IMG/VR virus record: IMGVR_UViG_3300035157_000104
Span: 1-31,059 of that record
DNA length: 31,059 nucleotides
Strand: one strand, 5' to 3'
Source: a virus
Shown here: positions 1 to 6,205 of the stretch, in pieces
How positions within the stretch are numbered: the stretch's first letter is position 1
Layout of the letters: every line of letters begins with the position of its first letter
Notes under the pieces: generated by a model
Told to the model about the DNA's origin: nothing
The model's database searches: none
The model's input: the letters and a program-made list of their open reading frames with translations, nothing else
Translations under genes and position numbers: made by a program

Positions 1-2017
1 TGATCTTCTGTGCTTTAGCAACAGTGTCACTTGCATCTGCCATTGAAGGACCCATTAGGATGTAGTCAACATCAATAGTTTCTTTGTCAGCAACAAGATC
101 AAATCCTGCAAGTATCTCTGAACGTGAGAGTGTATATCCGTCAGTACCACCTTGTAGTGAGTACTTAACAGTAGAACTATTAGTAGTTCCAATAATTTCA
201 CGACCTAATGATGTCTCATTAGTTTTAATAGGAGCAGCCTGTTTTAGTAAATCAAATGATTTGCTAATACCTGATCCACCAATGTCACCAGTAGCACTAC
301 CATCAACATCCATAATGGATCCTGTTTCGTGTGCTCCCCAGTAAACGTATTGAGATCTAGATTTTATTACATCTCTATAGTATATTGTTTCTCCCTGTAC
401 ACCTTTAGCATCTGATGCTTTAGATACGAAGAGGAACTTCTCTAGAACTGAACCAGGTGATCCAGTTAATTTTCCATCTCCATCTAATACAAGTATGTGC
501 ATTTGGTCGTTGTCACCACCACGATCTGCAACCCACGGAGAAGTTGTAGGTCTTGCTGCGATGTTTGACCATTTCTGACCACCACCGAAGTATAGATCAT
601 CGTATGCAGAACGAACTGAAGCAACACTAACGTTAGGAGTTACAGGTGATCCAGTAGCATTGTCATCTGCAAGTGTGTAGTTTGCAGCGAATGCAACATT
701 GTTCGCACCAGTTACAACTGATAGTTGTCTTTCAACTGATTCAATCTTTGCTTGATCTCCTGTCTTAGTTCCACCACTAGCAGTTGTCCAAACACAAATT
801 TTATCTCCAACTTCTAGTACGTCAGAAGATAAGGAGTAGTTGATGTCAAGTTCAATCTTTCTTGTAATAGGATCGTATGCTTTAACGGTTCCTTGTACAG
901 CGATTGCTACACCAGCATCAGTTTCTGCTCTCCAGACTTCATCTTTAGAAAAGTCCCCTGCTATAGATGCAGAGTCTAGTTGAGCAACTATTGTATAACT
1001 AAAAATCTTAGCAGCAGCGTTTGCAGCACTGTAAGAAATATCTGTGGTAGTACTAAATTCCCACTCAGCAGATGTTGGTTGTGCCAATGAAAGGATCTGG
1101 TCAGGACCAGCGTCAGTCATTACGACTCTTATTGAGTTACCGTAAAGACCAGGTGTTCTTGCACCCCACTTCCAGTTGTTAGATGCAGACTCAACAGATG
1201 CTTCATACTGTTCAACGTTTCTAATGATTGGAACAGTAACACCAGTTGATGTTGCTTCGTTAATTGTTGTCTTACCAGCAGTAACGACTAATTTAGTAAC
1301 TGTCTGTGAATCAGTTTGTGCAGAACCAGTTGTACTCAACTCTCCTCTGCTAACTGTCAATACGTTACCAACAACATTACTTACTCGTAATATTTCGTCA
1401 GCGATCTTGATGTAATCGTTTGTACCAACACCAAGTGTCCCTGCGTCTGTAACTGTTAATGAAGTACCACCAGCAGCAAGGGTTCCACCTTGATTCATAG
1501 TAGTGGATGTTCCTGCGTCTTCAATTAATGTTACTTGTGAACCAGCTCCGTGACTTGTAGCAGCAGTTGATAACTGTCCTCTGTCTACAGTAAGGTCGTT
1601 ACCGACTACAGCAGTAACCTTCATAATTTCAGCGTCTATCAAGATAAAATCCTGTGCTGCTATGTCGGTTGATGCGGTTACTGTTAGTGTTGTATCAGAT
1701 CCACTGAAAGTTGTTAGTGTAAACTGTGCTGTATCAATAGCATTCTTCAATGCAGTTGAATTACCACGTACCACTTTCAATGTACCACCGTACAGTAAGA
1801 ACTGTGCTGCTGTATACCAGTATTCGTAGTTGTAATCGTTAGGTCTACCGAAGACTGATAAAAGCTCCTTTTCAGAAGTAATATCAACAATCTTGTTTAC
1901 GGGACCTTTTTCAAAAGAACCAACAACACTTGCTACATTATCAATGGTTGCAGATGCAACCGTTGTTAGATCCTTCTCAAGTACAACGACCCCTGGTGAA
2001 AGTTGGGTAGATGCCAT
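1..2017 (-). CDS. gp18: Tail sheath protein gp18 (3' end cut by window edge)
   Basis: Contractile tail sheath subunit; it polymerises around the tail tube and contracts on infection. The frame is open from the ATG at 2017 to the left edge (672 complete codons), so the C-terminal part is missing. The N-terminus MASTQLSPGVVVLEKDLT, followed by VGSFEKGPVNKI and then FGRPNDYNYEYWYTAAQFL, is the typical opening of T4-like sheath proteins. Later segments such as YGNSIRVVMTD and MGPSMADASDTVAKAQKI fit sheath proteins of marine T4-like phages. Residues of about 105-240 hold two tandem copies of a small beta module (see findings). An AGGAG ribosome site at 2026-2030 lies 8 bases before the ATG, and a CATAAATA late promoter lies at 2060-2067. 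It follows gp17 as in many T4-like genomes. Confidence 0.93.
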   Translation of the reverse strand, partial: MASTQLSPGVVVLEKDLTTVASATIDNVASVVGSFEKGPVNKIVDITSEKELLSVFGRPNDYNYEYWYTAAQFLLYGGTLKVVRGNSTALKNAIDTAQFTLTTFSGSDTTLTVTASTDIAAQDFILIDAEIMKVTAVVGNDLTVDRGQLSTAATSHGAGSQVTLIEDAGTSTTMNQGGTLAAGGTSLTVTDAGTLGVGTNDYIKIADEILRVSNVVGNVLTVSRGELSTTGSAQTDSQTVTKLVVTAGKTTINEATSTGVTVPIIRNVEQYEASVESASNNWKWGARTPGLYGNSIRVVMTDAGPDQILSLAQPTSAEWEFSTTTDISYSAANAAAKIFSYTIVAQLDSASIAGDFSKDEVWRAETDAGVAIAVQGTVKAYDPITRKIELDINYSLSSDVLEVGDKICVWTTASGGTKTGDQAKIESVERQLSVVTGANNVAFAANYTLADDNATGSPVTPNVSVASVRSAYDDLYFGGGQKWSNIAARPTTSPWVADRGGDNDQMHILVLDGDGKLTGSPGSVLEKFLFVSKASDAKGVQGETIYYRDVIKSRSQYVYWGAHETGSIMDVDGSATGDIGGSGISKSFDLLKQAAPIKTNETSLGREIIGTTNSSTVKYSLQGGTDGYTLSRSEILAGFDLVADKETIDVDYILMGPSMADASDTVAKAQKI

Positions 2018-2059
2018 TGCTTATTCTCCTGAAAAAAAATTCAAATATTCTCTAGAAAT

Positions 2060-2067
2060 TATTTATG
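2060..2067 (-). promoter_or_regulatory. T4-like late promoter for gp18
   Basis: The minus strand reads CATAAATA, matching the T4/cyanophage late -10 element (consensus TATAAATA). It is in the 62-base gap between the gp17 stop and the gp18 ATG, 42 bases upstream of the ATG, leaving room for a leader with the AGGAG ribosome site. Confidence 0.8.
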
Positions 2068-2079
2068 ATTCCCCTTCTT

Positions 2080-3729
2080 TCAACGATACTCCCACATATA
2101 AGCACGGTCTCCGTATTCGTCTGTGAACCATCTTTCACCGTCGTCATCTACAAATGAGTTATCATCCATACCATCCTGAATAAAACCAAACGGAGCCATA
2201 TCTGCCTCTATTGCTTCTCGTTGTTCTTCATACATTTTTAAACGAATGTCATTGTCGTGACACTCTTTAAAGTATTCTTGTACACACAACCAAGAGAATA
2301 AAACTAAACACATAGCAAGGTCATCGTGGCATCCTTCTTCCGCTTGCCAAGATTGACCTTTTTGTATAAACGTAGTTAGTTCAGATATAATATCGTAGTC
2401 TTGTATTAATATTTTATCATCTTCTAATAATCCTTTAAGGTTAGAACAACCTAGTTTCTTAACTGCTGAACTCATCTTGACACCAAGTTGAACTTTACTT
2501 CCAGAGAAACCCTGTCCTACAACTTGCCCTGCTCTACCTCTCATTGCTGCCATTAGGAGGTTATCATATTCAAGATCATACTGAAGTATATCTGCTACCT
2601 GTGCACCAACATCATTTACTTCTATCAATACGTATGCGTGGTTATATGACTTAGCAACCCTATGAATAATATCAGGAAACAATAGGGGTTTAATTTGATT
2701 GTTTCTATATTTGGCAACTAATTTATATGGAACTGTGGATGTATCAAAAACCGTGAAAGCAGAATAATCACCGTCAATCCCTCTAGCAACATCAACAGTA
2801 ATAGTATATTGATGTTCTTTCTGAGGATCTTCATATACATCAAGTCCATTCTGAGTAGTGATGGGATCTTCATAAACCATTAACCTCAATTTGCTTGCAG
2901 ATATTAAAGTGTCAACAGATCCTAGGAACTCACATTCAAACTCAACTCTGAACTGTGCTTCTGATGTGTTAGCAATAGTTTGCTCTTTCCAATCAGCATC
3001 CCTACCAGGAACTTGTGACCAATGTACGTCAGTTGTTATATATTCATTCTTCTTTCTTTCAGCATCGTGCCATATCTTATAATACATATTCATCCCGTGA
3101 GGGGTAGATATGATAATAACTTTGGTATTTTTACCAGATGAGATAGTAGGATAAACAGAAGCAAAGAACTGTTCAGCAATATTGTTCGGAACGAACGCAA
3201 ACTCATCAAGGAAGATAATATTAAAGGACATCCCACGAACAGCAGAAGCAGAAGTAGATGAAGCAAGGAGACGAGATCCGTTCTCCAGTTCGACTGACCC
3301 CTTGTTCCAACCAATAATACCCTGCTGCATCCATTTAGGAAGGTTCTCATAAGATAACTGTAAGCGTCCCAACATTTCTCTAGCAGTCGGAGCTTTGTTT
3401 GCGAGGATTGCGACATTGACATTATCATTGAATATTACATACCATAAAAGATATGATGTAACAACAGTAGATTTACCAGACTGTCGAGGTAATTTTGCTA
3501 TGTTGAATCTATTATGATGAAACCTATCTACCATCTCCTCTTGGAAATCGTACATATTAAATGGGATGATACCTTCATCCAGAGACACAATCTTGATATA
3601 CTTACGTATAAAATAGATTGGATCTTTACTACACTTAACAAACTCCTCTACCTGTTTAGGTGTAAAGTGAGTTGGTACGTTTGCTTTTTTTAGATTCGGA
3701 TTACCAAGATATATCTGATTCTCTGCCAT
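2080..3729 (-). CDS. gp17: Terminase large subunit gp17 (packaging ATPase-nuclease)
   Basis: Motor that pumps DNA into the prohead and cuts the concatemer. The ATPase domain has Walker A RQSGKST at residues 82-88, Walker B IIFLDE at 171-176, and a coupling motif IISTPHG near 207-212. The C-terminal RNase H-like nuclease shows its acidic residues: D313 (TITVDVARG), E370/D373 (VLIEVND) and D469/D470 (GCHDDLAM). At 549 aa it is slightly shorter than T4 gp17 (610 aa) and looks complete. The ATG overlaps the stop of the nuclease gene upstream (TAATG at 3727-3731), indicating translational coupling. It pairs with gp16 at 8301-8768; the two are separated here by about 4.6 kb of accessory genes. Confidence 0.97.
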   Translation of the reverse strand: MAENQIYLGNPNLKKANVPTHFTPKQVEEFVKCSKDPIYFIRKYIKIVSLDEGIIPFNMYDFQEEMVDRFHHNRFNIAKLPRQSGKSTVVTSYLLWYVIFNDNVNVAILANKAPTAREMLGRLQLSYENLPKWMQQGIIGWNKGSVELENGSRLLASSTSASAVRGMSFNIIFLDEFAFVPNNIAEQFFASVYPTISSGKNTKVIIISTPHGMNMYYKIWHDAERKKNEYITTDVHWSQVPGRDADWKEQTIANTSEAQFRVEFECEFLGSVDTLISASKLRLMVYEDPITTQNGLDVYEDPQKEHQYTITVDVARGIDGDYSAFTVFDTSTVPYKLVAKYRNNQIKPLLFPDIIHRVAKSYNHAYVLIEVNDVGAQVADILQYDLEYDNLLMAAMRGRAGQVVGQGFSGSKVQLGVKMSSAVKKLGCSNLKGLLEDDKILIQDYDIISELTTFIQKGQSWQAEEGCHDDLAMCLVLFSWLCVQEYFKECHDNDIRLKMYEEQREAIEADMAPFGFIQDGMDDNSFVDDDGERWFTDEYGDRAYMWEYR

Positions 3730-4220
3730 TACTCAACCGATGATGGTGTACCTGGTGCTTCATCAAAATAGGTACCAAATGACTTACGTATCTCTATTAG
3801 TTCTTTGAAGTTCTTATTCTTTGATCCACCATCGTAAGCCCACGCATACCCTTCGGCAATCATTTGTTCGTTGAGTGATACATCATCATCGCCAACGTAT
3901 AACCAACCAAGCAGCCTACCATACTTACCAACCCCACCTTTAAGTTCAGTTCGTATAATGAGTTCATTGTCTCCATTGATAGTGTCCTCCAGTGTACCTT
4001 TCATCCAGTTAGTAGCATCTATTCCCAATGCCTTTTCTTCTAAGTCTCTTGTCCTTTTCTCAGGAGTATCGATACCCGCTATTCTAACACGTTCTTTCTT
4101 ATATAAATCAAATCCTAAATCTATTGTTACATCGATAGTATCGCCATCAACGACCTTATCAATCGATACGACTCGGAAGTTGTAACAACTCTTCCGACTC
4201 GGTGGTACCATTGCCCCCAT
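3729..4220 (-). CDS. Staphylococcal nuclease-like (SNase/thermonuclease) protein
   Basis: A 163-aa SNase-fold phosphodiesterase, probably calcium-dependent. The catalytic residues of staphylococcal nuclease are all present: D27 in VVDGDT, R46, D51 and E54 in RVRIAGIDTPE, and R102 in GKYGRLLGWLY (equivalents of D21, R35, D40, E43, R87). No signal peptide is seen, so a cytoplasmic role such as host DNA degradation or help with DNA processing is inferred. The start at 4220 is favoured because GGAG (4228-4231) lies 7 bases upstream and a perfect TATAAATA late promoter ends at 4242. It overlaps the 3' end of the lipoprotein gene by 62 bases in another frame and is coupled to gp17 downstream. Confidence 0.92.
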   Translation of the reverse strand: MGAMVPPSRKSCYNFRVVSIDKVVDGDTIDVTIDLGFDLYKKERVRIAGIDTPEKRTRDLEEKALGIDATNWMKGTLEDTINGDNELIIRTELKGGVGKYGRLLGWLYVGDDDVSLNEQMIAEGYAWAYDGGSKNKNFKELIEIRKSFGTYFDEAPGTPSSVE

Positions 4221-4407
4221 AGTAAAACTCCATTAATGCACTATTTATAACATCTTCAGCATCCCTGTAATCTCTTTTAGTTCGTGCTTCGTGATACTGT
4301 TCTACAAGTTGATCATAGAACTCAGCATCAACAACACTAGCAGTAACAGGTGCTTCTCCACACGCTGTTAAAAATAACAAAGGTATTATCGCTACTAACT
4401 TATTCAT
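4159..4407 (-). CDS. Small predicted lipoprotein
   Basis: An 82-aa protein opening with a classic lipoprotein signal: MNKLV, a hydrophobic core AIIPLLFL, and lipobox LTAC with the acylated cysteine at residue 16. The mature part (about 66 aa) is acidic and helical (VDAEFYDQLVEQYHEARTK), with no recognised domain. If processed it would be anchored to the host plasma or thylakoid membrane, or to the outer membrane. The residue after Cys is Gly, so no Asp+2 inner-membrane retention signal is seen. Its ATG lies inside the last codons of the 34-aa membrane peptide gene (4400-4504), so it is the third member of a PTOX cassette. Its 3' end contains the nuclease late promoter and overlaps the nuclease start by 62 bases. 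Function unknown. Confidence 0.75.
   Translation of the reverse strand: MNKLVAIIPLLFLTACGEAPVTASVVDAEFYDQLVEQYHEARTKRDYRDAEDVINSALMEFYYGGNGTTESEELLQLPSRID
4242..4249 (-). promoter_or_regulatory. Perfect late promoter TATAAATA for nuclease-gp17, inside the lipoprotein gene
   Basis: The minus strand reads TATAAATA, then GTGCATTAAT, GGAG, TTTTACT and the ATG at 4220. The element lies inside the coding region 4159-4407, so nuclease and terminase can be expressed independently of PTOX. Confidence 0.82.
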
Positions 4408-4504
4408 TTGGAAAGAAATGATCGTATCTCAGTATATAGTATATCACAACTGAGACACAAACGAGAAGTATCCCTATCATCCAAACGATACTCCAAACGA
4501 CCAT
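4400..4504 (-). CDS. 34-aa single-pass membrane peptide between PTOX and lipoprotein
   Basis: The ATG at 4504 overlaps the PTOX stop (TAATG, 4502-4506), and the TAA at 4400-4402 overlaps the start of the lipoprotein gene by 8 bases. The product starts MVVWSIVWMIGILLVCVSVV and continues IYYILRYDHFFPNE, one strongly hydrophobic helix (about residues 3-25) followed by a short charged tail. There is no other explanation for the otherwise empty 96 bases between the flanking genes. The precise fit at both ends argues that it is real. Possible roles, all inferred, are a PTOX or photosystem accessory subunit, or a lysis-type peptide. I know of no family for it. Confidence 0.65.
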   Translation of the reverse strand: MVVWSIVWMIGILLVCVSVVIYYILRYDHFFPNE

Positions 4505-5004
4505 TAGATCAGAGACATTGCGTGATGTAATTCTTTAGCGTGTTTTAATTCATCCTCTGCTATCTCAGCAATCTTTGTATCTTCTGGATGATATGCAAGG
4601 TATTTCGTGTAAGTTTCATATGCGTGTTTCTCAATTTTCATATTGATGTCGTACGCATCTAAGGGACTAATGAAATAATAAGCAACCATAATCCAATAGT
4701 AAAGAAGAACCAAGTGTTTAGCGAAGAATCTATCGATCCAATATTTATTCCCCTCTCTAAGTTCCATCTCTTCCAAGTGTTCTGTTTCATTGAGTGCTTG
4801 ATAAAAGTGTTCCTTCATTAGATATATGTGTTCTTCACCTCGTAGACCAAGAGATTCACGAAAATGTAACACACTGATAAATGAAAAGTATGGTGCTCTA
4901 GCAATAACTTCTAGAACCCAAAACCTTTGAAAGTCTCTACCTCTGTAAAGAAAGTCTAAGATATAGATTGTAGTATCTAAGACGAAAGTATTGAATTGTT
5001 TCAT
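4504..5004 (-). CDS. ptox: Plastoquinol terminal oxidase (PTOX), alternative-oxidase family
   Basis: Non-haem diiron quinol oxidase that passes electrons from plastoquinol to oxygen, making water at the thylakoid membrane. All six AOX/PTOX iron ligands can be placed: E32 (WVLEVIARAPYF), E73 and H76 (NETEHL), E125 (EKHAYETY), and E152 and H155 (AEDELKHA). The segment FWVLEVIARAPYFSFISVLH is the PTOX hallmark, and helices near 95-115 suit monotopic membrane binding. At 166 aa it is compact, without the long N-terminal transit or arm regions of plant PTOX. PTOX is a known auxiliary metabolic gene of cyanophages, thought to relieve an over-reduced electron chain during infection. The start is set by the conserved N-terminus; no Shine-Dalgarno is seen, and a TATAAATA lies only 5 bases upstream. 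Its stop overlaps the 34-aa peptide gene. Confidence 0.93.
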   Translation of the reverse strand: MKQFNTFVLDTTIYILDFLYRGRDFQRFWVLEVIARAPYFSFISVLHFRESLGLRGEEHIYLMKEHFYQALNETEHLEEMELREGNKYWIDRFFAKHLVLLYYWIMVAYYFISPLDAYDINMKIEKHAYETYTKYLAYHPEDTKIAEIAEDELKHAKELHHAMSLI

Positions 5005-5009
5005 ATAGG

Positions 5010-5017
5010 TATTTATA
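5010..5017 (-). promoter_or_regulatory. Perfect late promoter TATAAATA abutting PTOX start
   Basis: TATAAATA on the minus strand, ending 5 bases before the PTOX ATG (5004) and inside the last codons of the upstream gene. A start site about 5-7 bases beyond this element would fall at or next to the ATG, implying a leaderless or near-leaderless mRNA. Confidence 0.6.
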
Positions 5018-5291
5018 CTGAAAAGATCTCTTTCATTATAAAAGATTTTGATAAGATTGGGTCTCCAAACAAATCTAATTGTATATTATCGGCATCTATG
5101 AGGAGGTCGTCTTCCGCTTCCTTTCTACAATGCTGCCAGTAATATGTGTTATCTTCTCTTCGATATAGGTAGCTAGTGTTGTGTGAATCGAGGGTGAACA
5201 TTGCGACACATTTTTGTTTGTGTTGCCAACAAGGATCGAGTGCTCTCTTTTCATATTCAGTCACGTTGTCTCCAATCGTCAGATTTGTCAT
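5013..5291 (-). CDS. Hypothetical small phage protein
   Basis: A 92-aa soluble protein with an N-terminal charged stretch (VTEYEKRALDPCWQHKQKC), an aromatic centre (SYLYRREDNTYYWQHCRKEA) and an acidic tail. Four Cys/His-containing spots are present but do not form a clear zinc motif. No family recognised. The start at 5291 gives a 35-base overlap with the 3' end of the 97-aa gene upstream. An internal Met at 5201 is an alternative, but residues 1-30 look compositionally like protein and read on naturally. Its last codons overlap the PTOX late promoter. Position next to PTOX suggests an accessory gene, not a structural one. Confidence 0.6.
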   Translation of the reverse strand: MTNLTIGDNVTEYEKRALDPCWQHKQKCVAMFTLDSHNTSYLYRREDNTYYWQHCRKEAEDDLLIDADNIQLDLFGDPILSKSFIMKEIFSV

Positions 5292-5550
5292 TCTTAAACC
5301 AATCTGCTACGTCATCTGCACCTTGGAATCCTCTTTTAGATTTACGTGGATCTCCTATATCTAAAAATTTTAAACACGATCCATCTGGGTCAGTTGCTAA
5401 TCTTCTCGCTTGACTCAACATACCCCTTGCACTTGTATTTGCTTTTCCAAGTTTTTGAGCCCAAATCATATCAGTCATAGTGACTTCTGAACCAGCAGCA
5501 ATATCTTTACAAATTGCTTCTAGTCTTAAACGGTATGCGGTAGATAACAT
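5257..5550 (-). CDS. Hypothetical small basic phage protein
   Basis: A 97-aa protein: an N-terminal helical part (YRLRLEAICKDIAAGSEV), a middle WAQKLGKANTSARGMLSQARR with an arginine/lysine-rich helix, and a C-terminal part (PRKSKRGFQGADDVADWF). The Met-rich, helical N-terminal half resembles a small helical DNA- or RNA-associated protein, but no helix-turn-helix can be named. The ATG at 5550 has no Shine-Dalgarno and directly follows a perfect 9-bp inverted repeat (5551-5573), which could hold the start region in a hairpin. It overlaps the next gene by 35 bases. Confidence 0.65.
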   Translation of the reverse strand: MLSTAYRLRLEAICKDIAAGSEVTMTDMIWAQKLGKANTSARGMLSQARRLATDPDGSCLKFLDIGDPRKSKRGFQGADDVADWFKNDKSDDWRQRD

Positions 5551-5573
5551 TTACTAATAGGTAATATTAGTAA
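5551..5573 (-). promoter_or_regulatory. Perfect 9-bp hairpin touching the start codon of the 97-aa gene
   Basis: Arms TTACTAATA (5551-5559) and TATTAGTAA (5565-5573) around a 5-base spacer, immediately before the ATG at 5550. The stem is all A/T except one G-C pair, so it is weak as RNA. As DNA it is a perfect operator-like palindrome. It also spans the stop codon of the 41-aa gene upstream (5567-5569). There is no T-run, so it is not a terminator. Confidence 0.45.
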
Positions 5574-5692
5574 TATCTATTTAATCTTTGGATACGTCTT
5601 TTTTTGCGTATTAAAATCCTGACATACCTTTTGATCTGCTCAAAGAAAGTAGGTTTTGGTTTTGGTGGTAATATCTCTTTAAATCTATTCAA
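5567..5692 (-). CDS. 41-aa very basic peptide, TTG start
   Basis: An open frame starts at TTG 5690-5692 with GAGG correctly placed 9 bases upstream, inside the end of the previous gene, whose stop it overlaps by 8 bases. The product begins MNRFKEILPPKPKPTFFEQI and ends in a lysine/arginine-rich amphipathic helix (KRYVRILIRKKRRIQRLNRYY), giving a high positive charge. It fills what would otherwise be a 134-base gap. The spacing, overlap and protein-like composition support it; the non-ATG start lowers certainty. Role unknown; nucleic-acid or membrane-surface binding is inferred from charge only. Confidence 0.45.
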   Translation of the reverse strand: MNRFKEILPPKPKPTFFEQIKRYVRILIRKKRRIQRLNRYY

Positions 5693-5858
5693 GCAAGTGA
5701 TCCTCGTTCAGAACTTCATTCATAGAAAAAGGATGTTCCCTTAGATAAGGTACATCCTCTCGTGCTTGTTTTACTGCTTGCCAAGAATCTTCTGCGTATT
5801 CGCAAATCTCGTGATGGATATGTTTAGAGTCGTCCCATCCGACTGTGTAGTGTGACAT
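5685..5858 (-). CDS. Hypothetical 57-aa acidic protein
   Basis: The product starts MSHYTVGWDDSKHIHHEICE and ends HPFSMNEVLNEDHLLE; it is acidic, rich in His and Trp, probably soluble, and unrecognised. The frame stays open to a GTG at 5933, which would add 25 residues (starting MCKPTTTQ). The ATG at 5858 is preferred because a late-promoter-like CTAAATAA lies at 5882-5889, within that extension, and the first 25 residues look like translated leader. It is the first gene of the leftward group, divergent from the plus-strand gene at 6022. Confidence 0.55.
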   Translation of the reverse strand: MSHYTVGWDDSKHIHHEICEYAEDSWQAVKQAREDVPYLREHPFSMNEVLNEDHLLE

Positions 5859-5881
5859 TACGATCTTTCGGGTGTCAGTAT

Positions 5882-5889
5882 TATTTAGG
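5882..5889 (-). promoter_or_regulatory. Possible degenerate late promoter (CTAAATAA)
   Basis: The minus strand reads CCTAAATAAT, 23 bases upstream of the ATG at 5858. It is weaker than the ATAAATA elements elsewhere in the window and is called mainly from its position. Confidence 0.3.
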
Positions 5890-5920
5890 TGTAAATACCC
5901 TGTTACTGACTGTGTAGTTG

Positions 5921-6000
5921 TTGGTTTACACACACATAAATAGTGGTAGAATTTGGGTTAACAAGATGCACTGAAAACGCATTTGTTATGTGTAAACCAA
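5921..6000. repeat. 12-bp inverted repeat flanking the divergent promoter region
   Basis: TTGGTTTACACA at 5921-5932 is repeated as its exact reverse complement TGTGTAAACCAA at 5989-6000. The arms bracket the plus-strand late promoter (5935-5942). They may be binding sites, or the remains of a duplication that gave both divergent transcripts a start reading (M)CKP. Confidence 0.6.
5935..5942 (+). promoter_or_regulatory. Late promoter CATAAATA for the only plus-strand gene
   Basis: CATAAATA on the plus strand, 79 bases upstream of the ATG at 6022. It is the same element as before gp18 and the 549-aa structural gene, here in the opposite orientation. Confidence 0.65.
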
Positions 6001-6032
6001 ACAAAAAGGAGGTTGATTTGTATGCAGCATAA
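5988..6032 (+). CDS. Possible 14-codon leader peptide (MCKPNKKEVDLYAA)
   Basis: ATG at 5988 opens a 14-codon frame that contains the Shine-Dalgarno of the 49-aa gene and ends with TAA at 6030-6032, overlapping that gene's start by 11 bases. The layout is that of a translationally coupled leader. It may simply be chance, as no own ribosome site is visible. Confidence 0.25.
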   Translation: MCKPNKKEVDLYAA

Positions 6033-6171
6033 CTTGGTATCATACAATCAATTAGCAGGATCTTATGAAGATCCACACGACTATAAGTTACACGAGTATT
6101 ACGAATGTCTGATTGAATGTAATGATAACCAACAGACGTGTAAAAGAATTTGCAAGGATGTGCTTATGTAA
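6022..6171 (+). CDS. 49-aa twin-CX3C protein, only plus-strand gene
   Basis: A strong AGGAGG (6007-6012) lies 9 bases before the ATG at 6022, fixing the start; an in-frame upstream TTG at 5983 is rejected. The product begins MQHNLVSYNQLAGSYEDPHD, then has YYECLIECNDNQQT and CKRICKDVLM. The four cysteines form two CX3C motifs separated by six residues, the pattern of a disulphide-stapled or metal-binding helical hairpin. There is no signal peptide. It is expressed against the rest of the window from its own CATAAATA element and ends at the shared terminator 6182-6205. Function unknown. Confidence 0.75.
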   Translation: MQHNLVSYNQLAGSYEDPHDYKLHEYYECLIECNDNQQTCKRICKDVLM

Positions 6172-6181
6172 AAGCAAAAAG

Positions 6182-6205
6182 AAAGACCCCGAAGGGTCTT
6201 TTTTT
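6182..6205. terminator. Bidirectional rho-independent terminator
   Basis: Arms AAAGACCC (6182-6189) and GGGTCTTT (6194-6201) with a 4-base loop. A T-run follows on the plus strand (6202-6205). On the minus strand the loop reads C(TTCG)G, the very stable UUCG tetraloop, followed by CTTTTT. It sits between the convergent genes 6022-6171 and 6204-6485. Confidence 0.9.

Noticed and set aside
84-1415. Open frames on the plus strand over the gp18 region
   Set aside because: They are shadows of the minus-strand sheath gene; no ribosome sites and low-quality Ser/Pro/Val-rich translations.
3090-3428. 112-aa minus-strand frame inside gp17
   Set aside because: Leu/Ser-rich out-of-frame shadow over the Walker B region of a well-conserved gene.
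4408-4503. Sigma70-type promoter for the lipoprotein
   Set aside because: TATACT/TATATA-like strings are present, but the stretch is fully explained by the 34-aa coding frame and no good -35 at correct spacing is seen.
5921-6000. Integration (att) site or mobile element end
   Set aside because: Only a 12-bp inverted repeat, no integrase or transposase, no target duplication seen, and the phage type is lytic.
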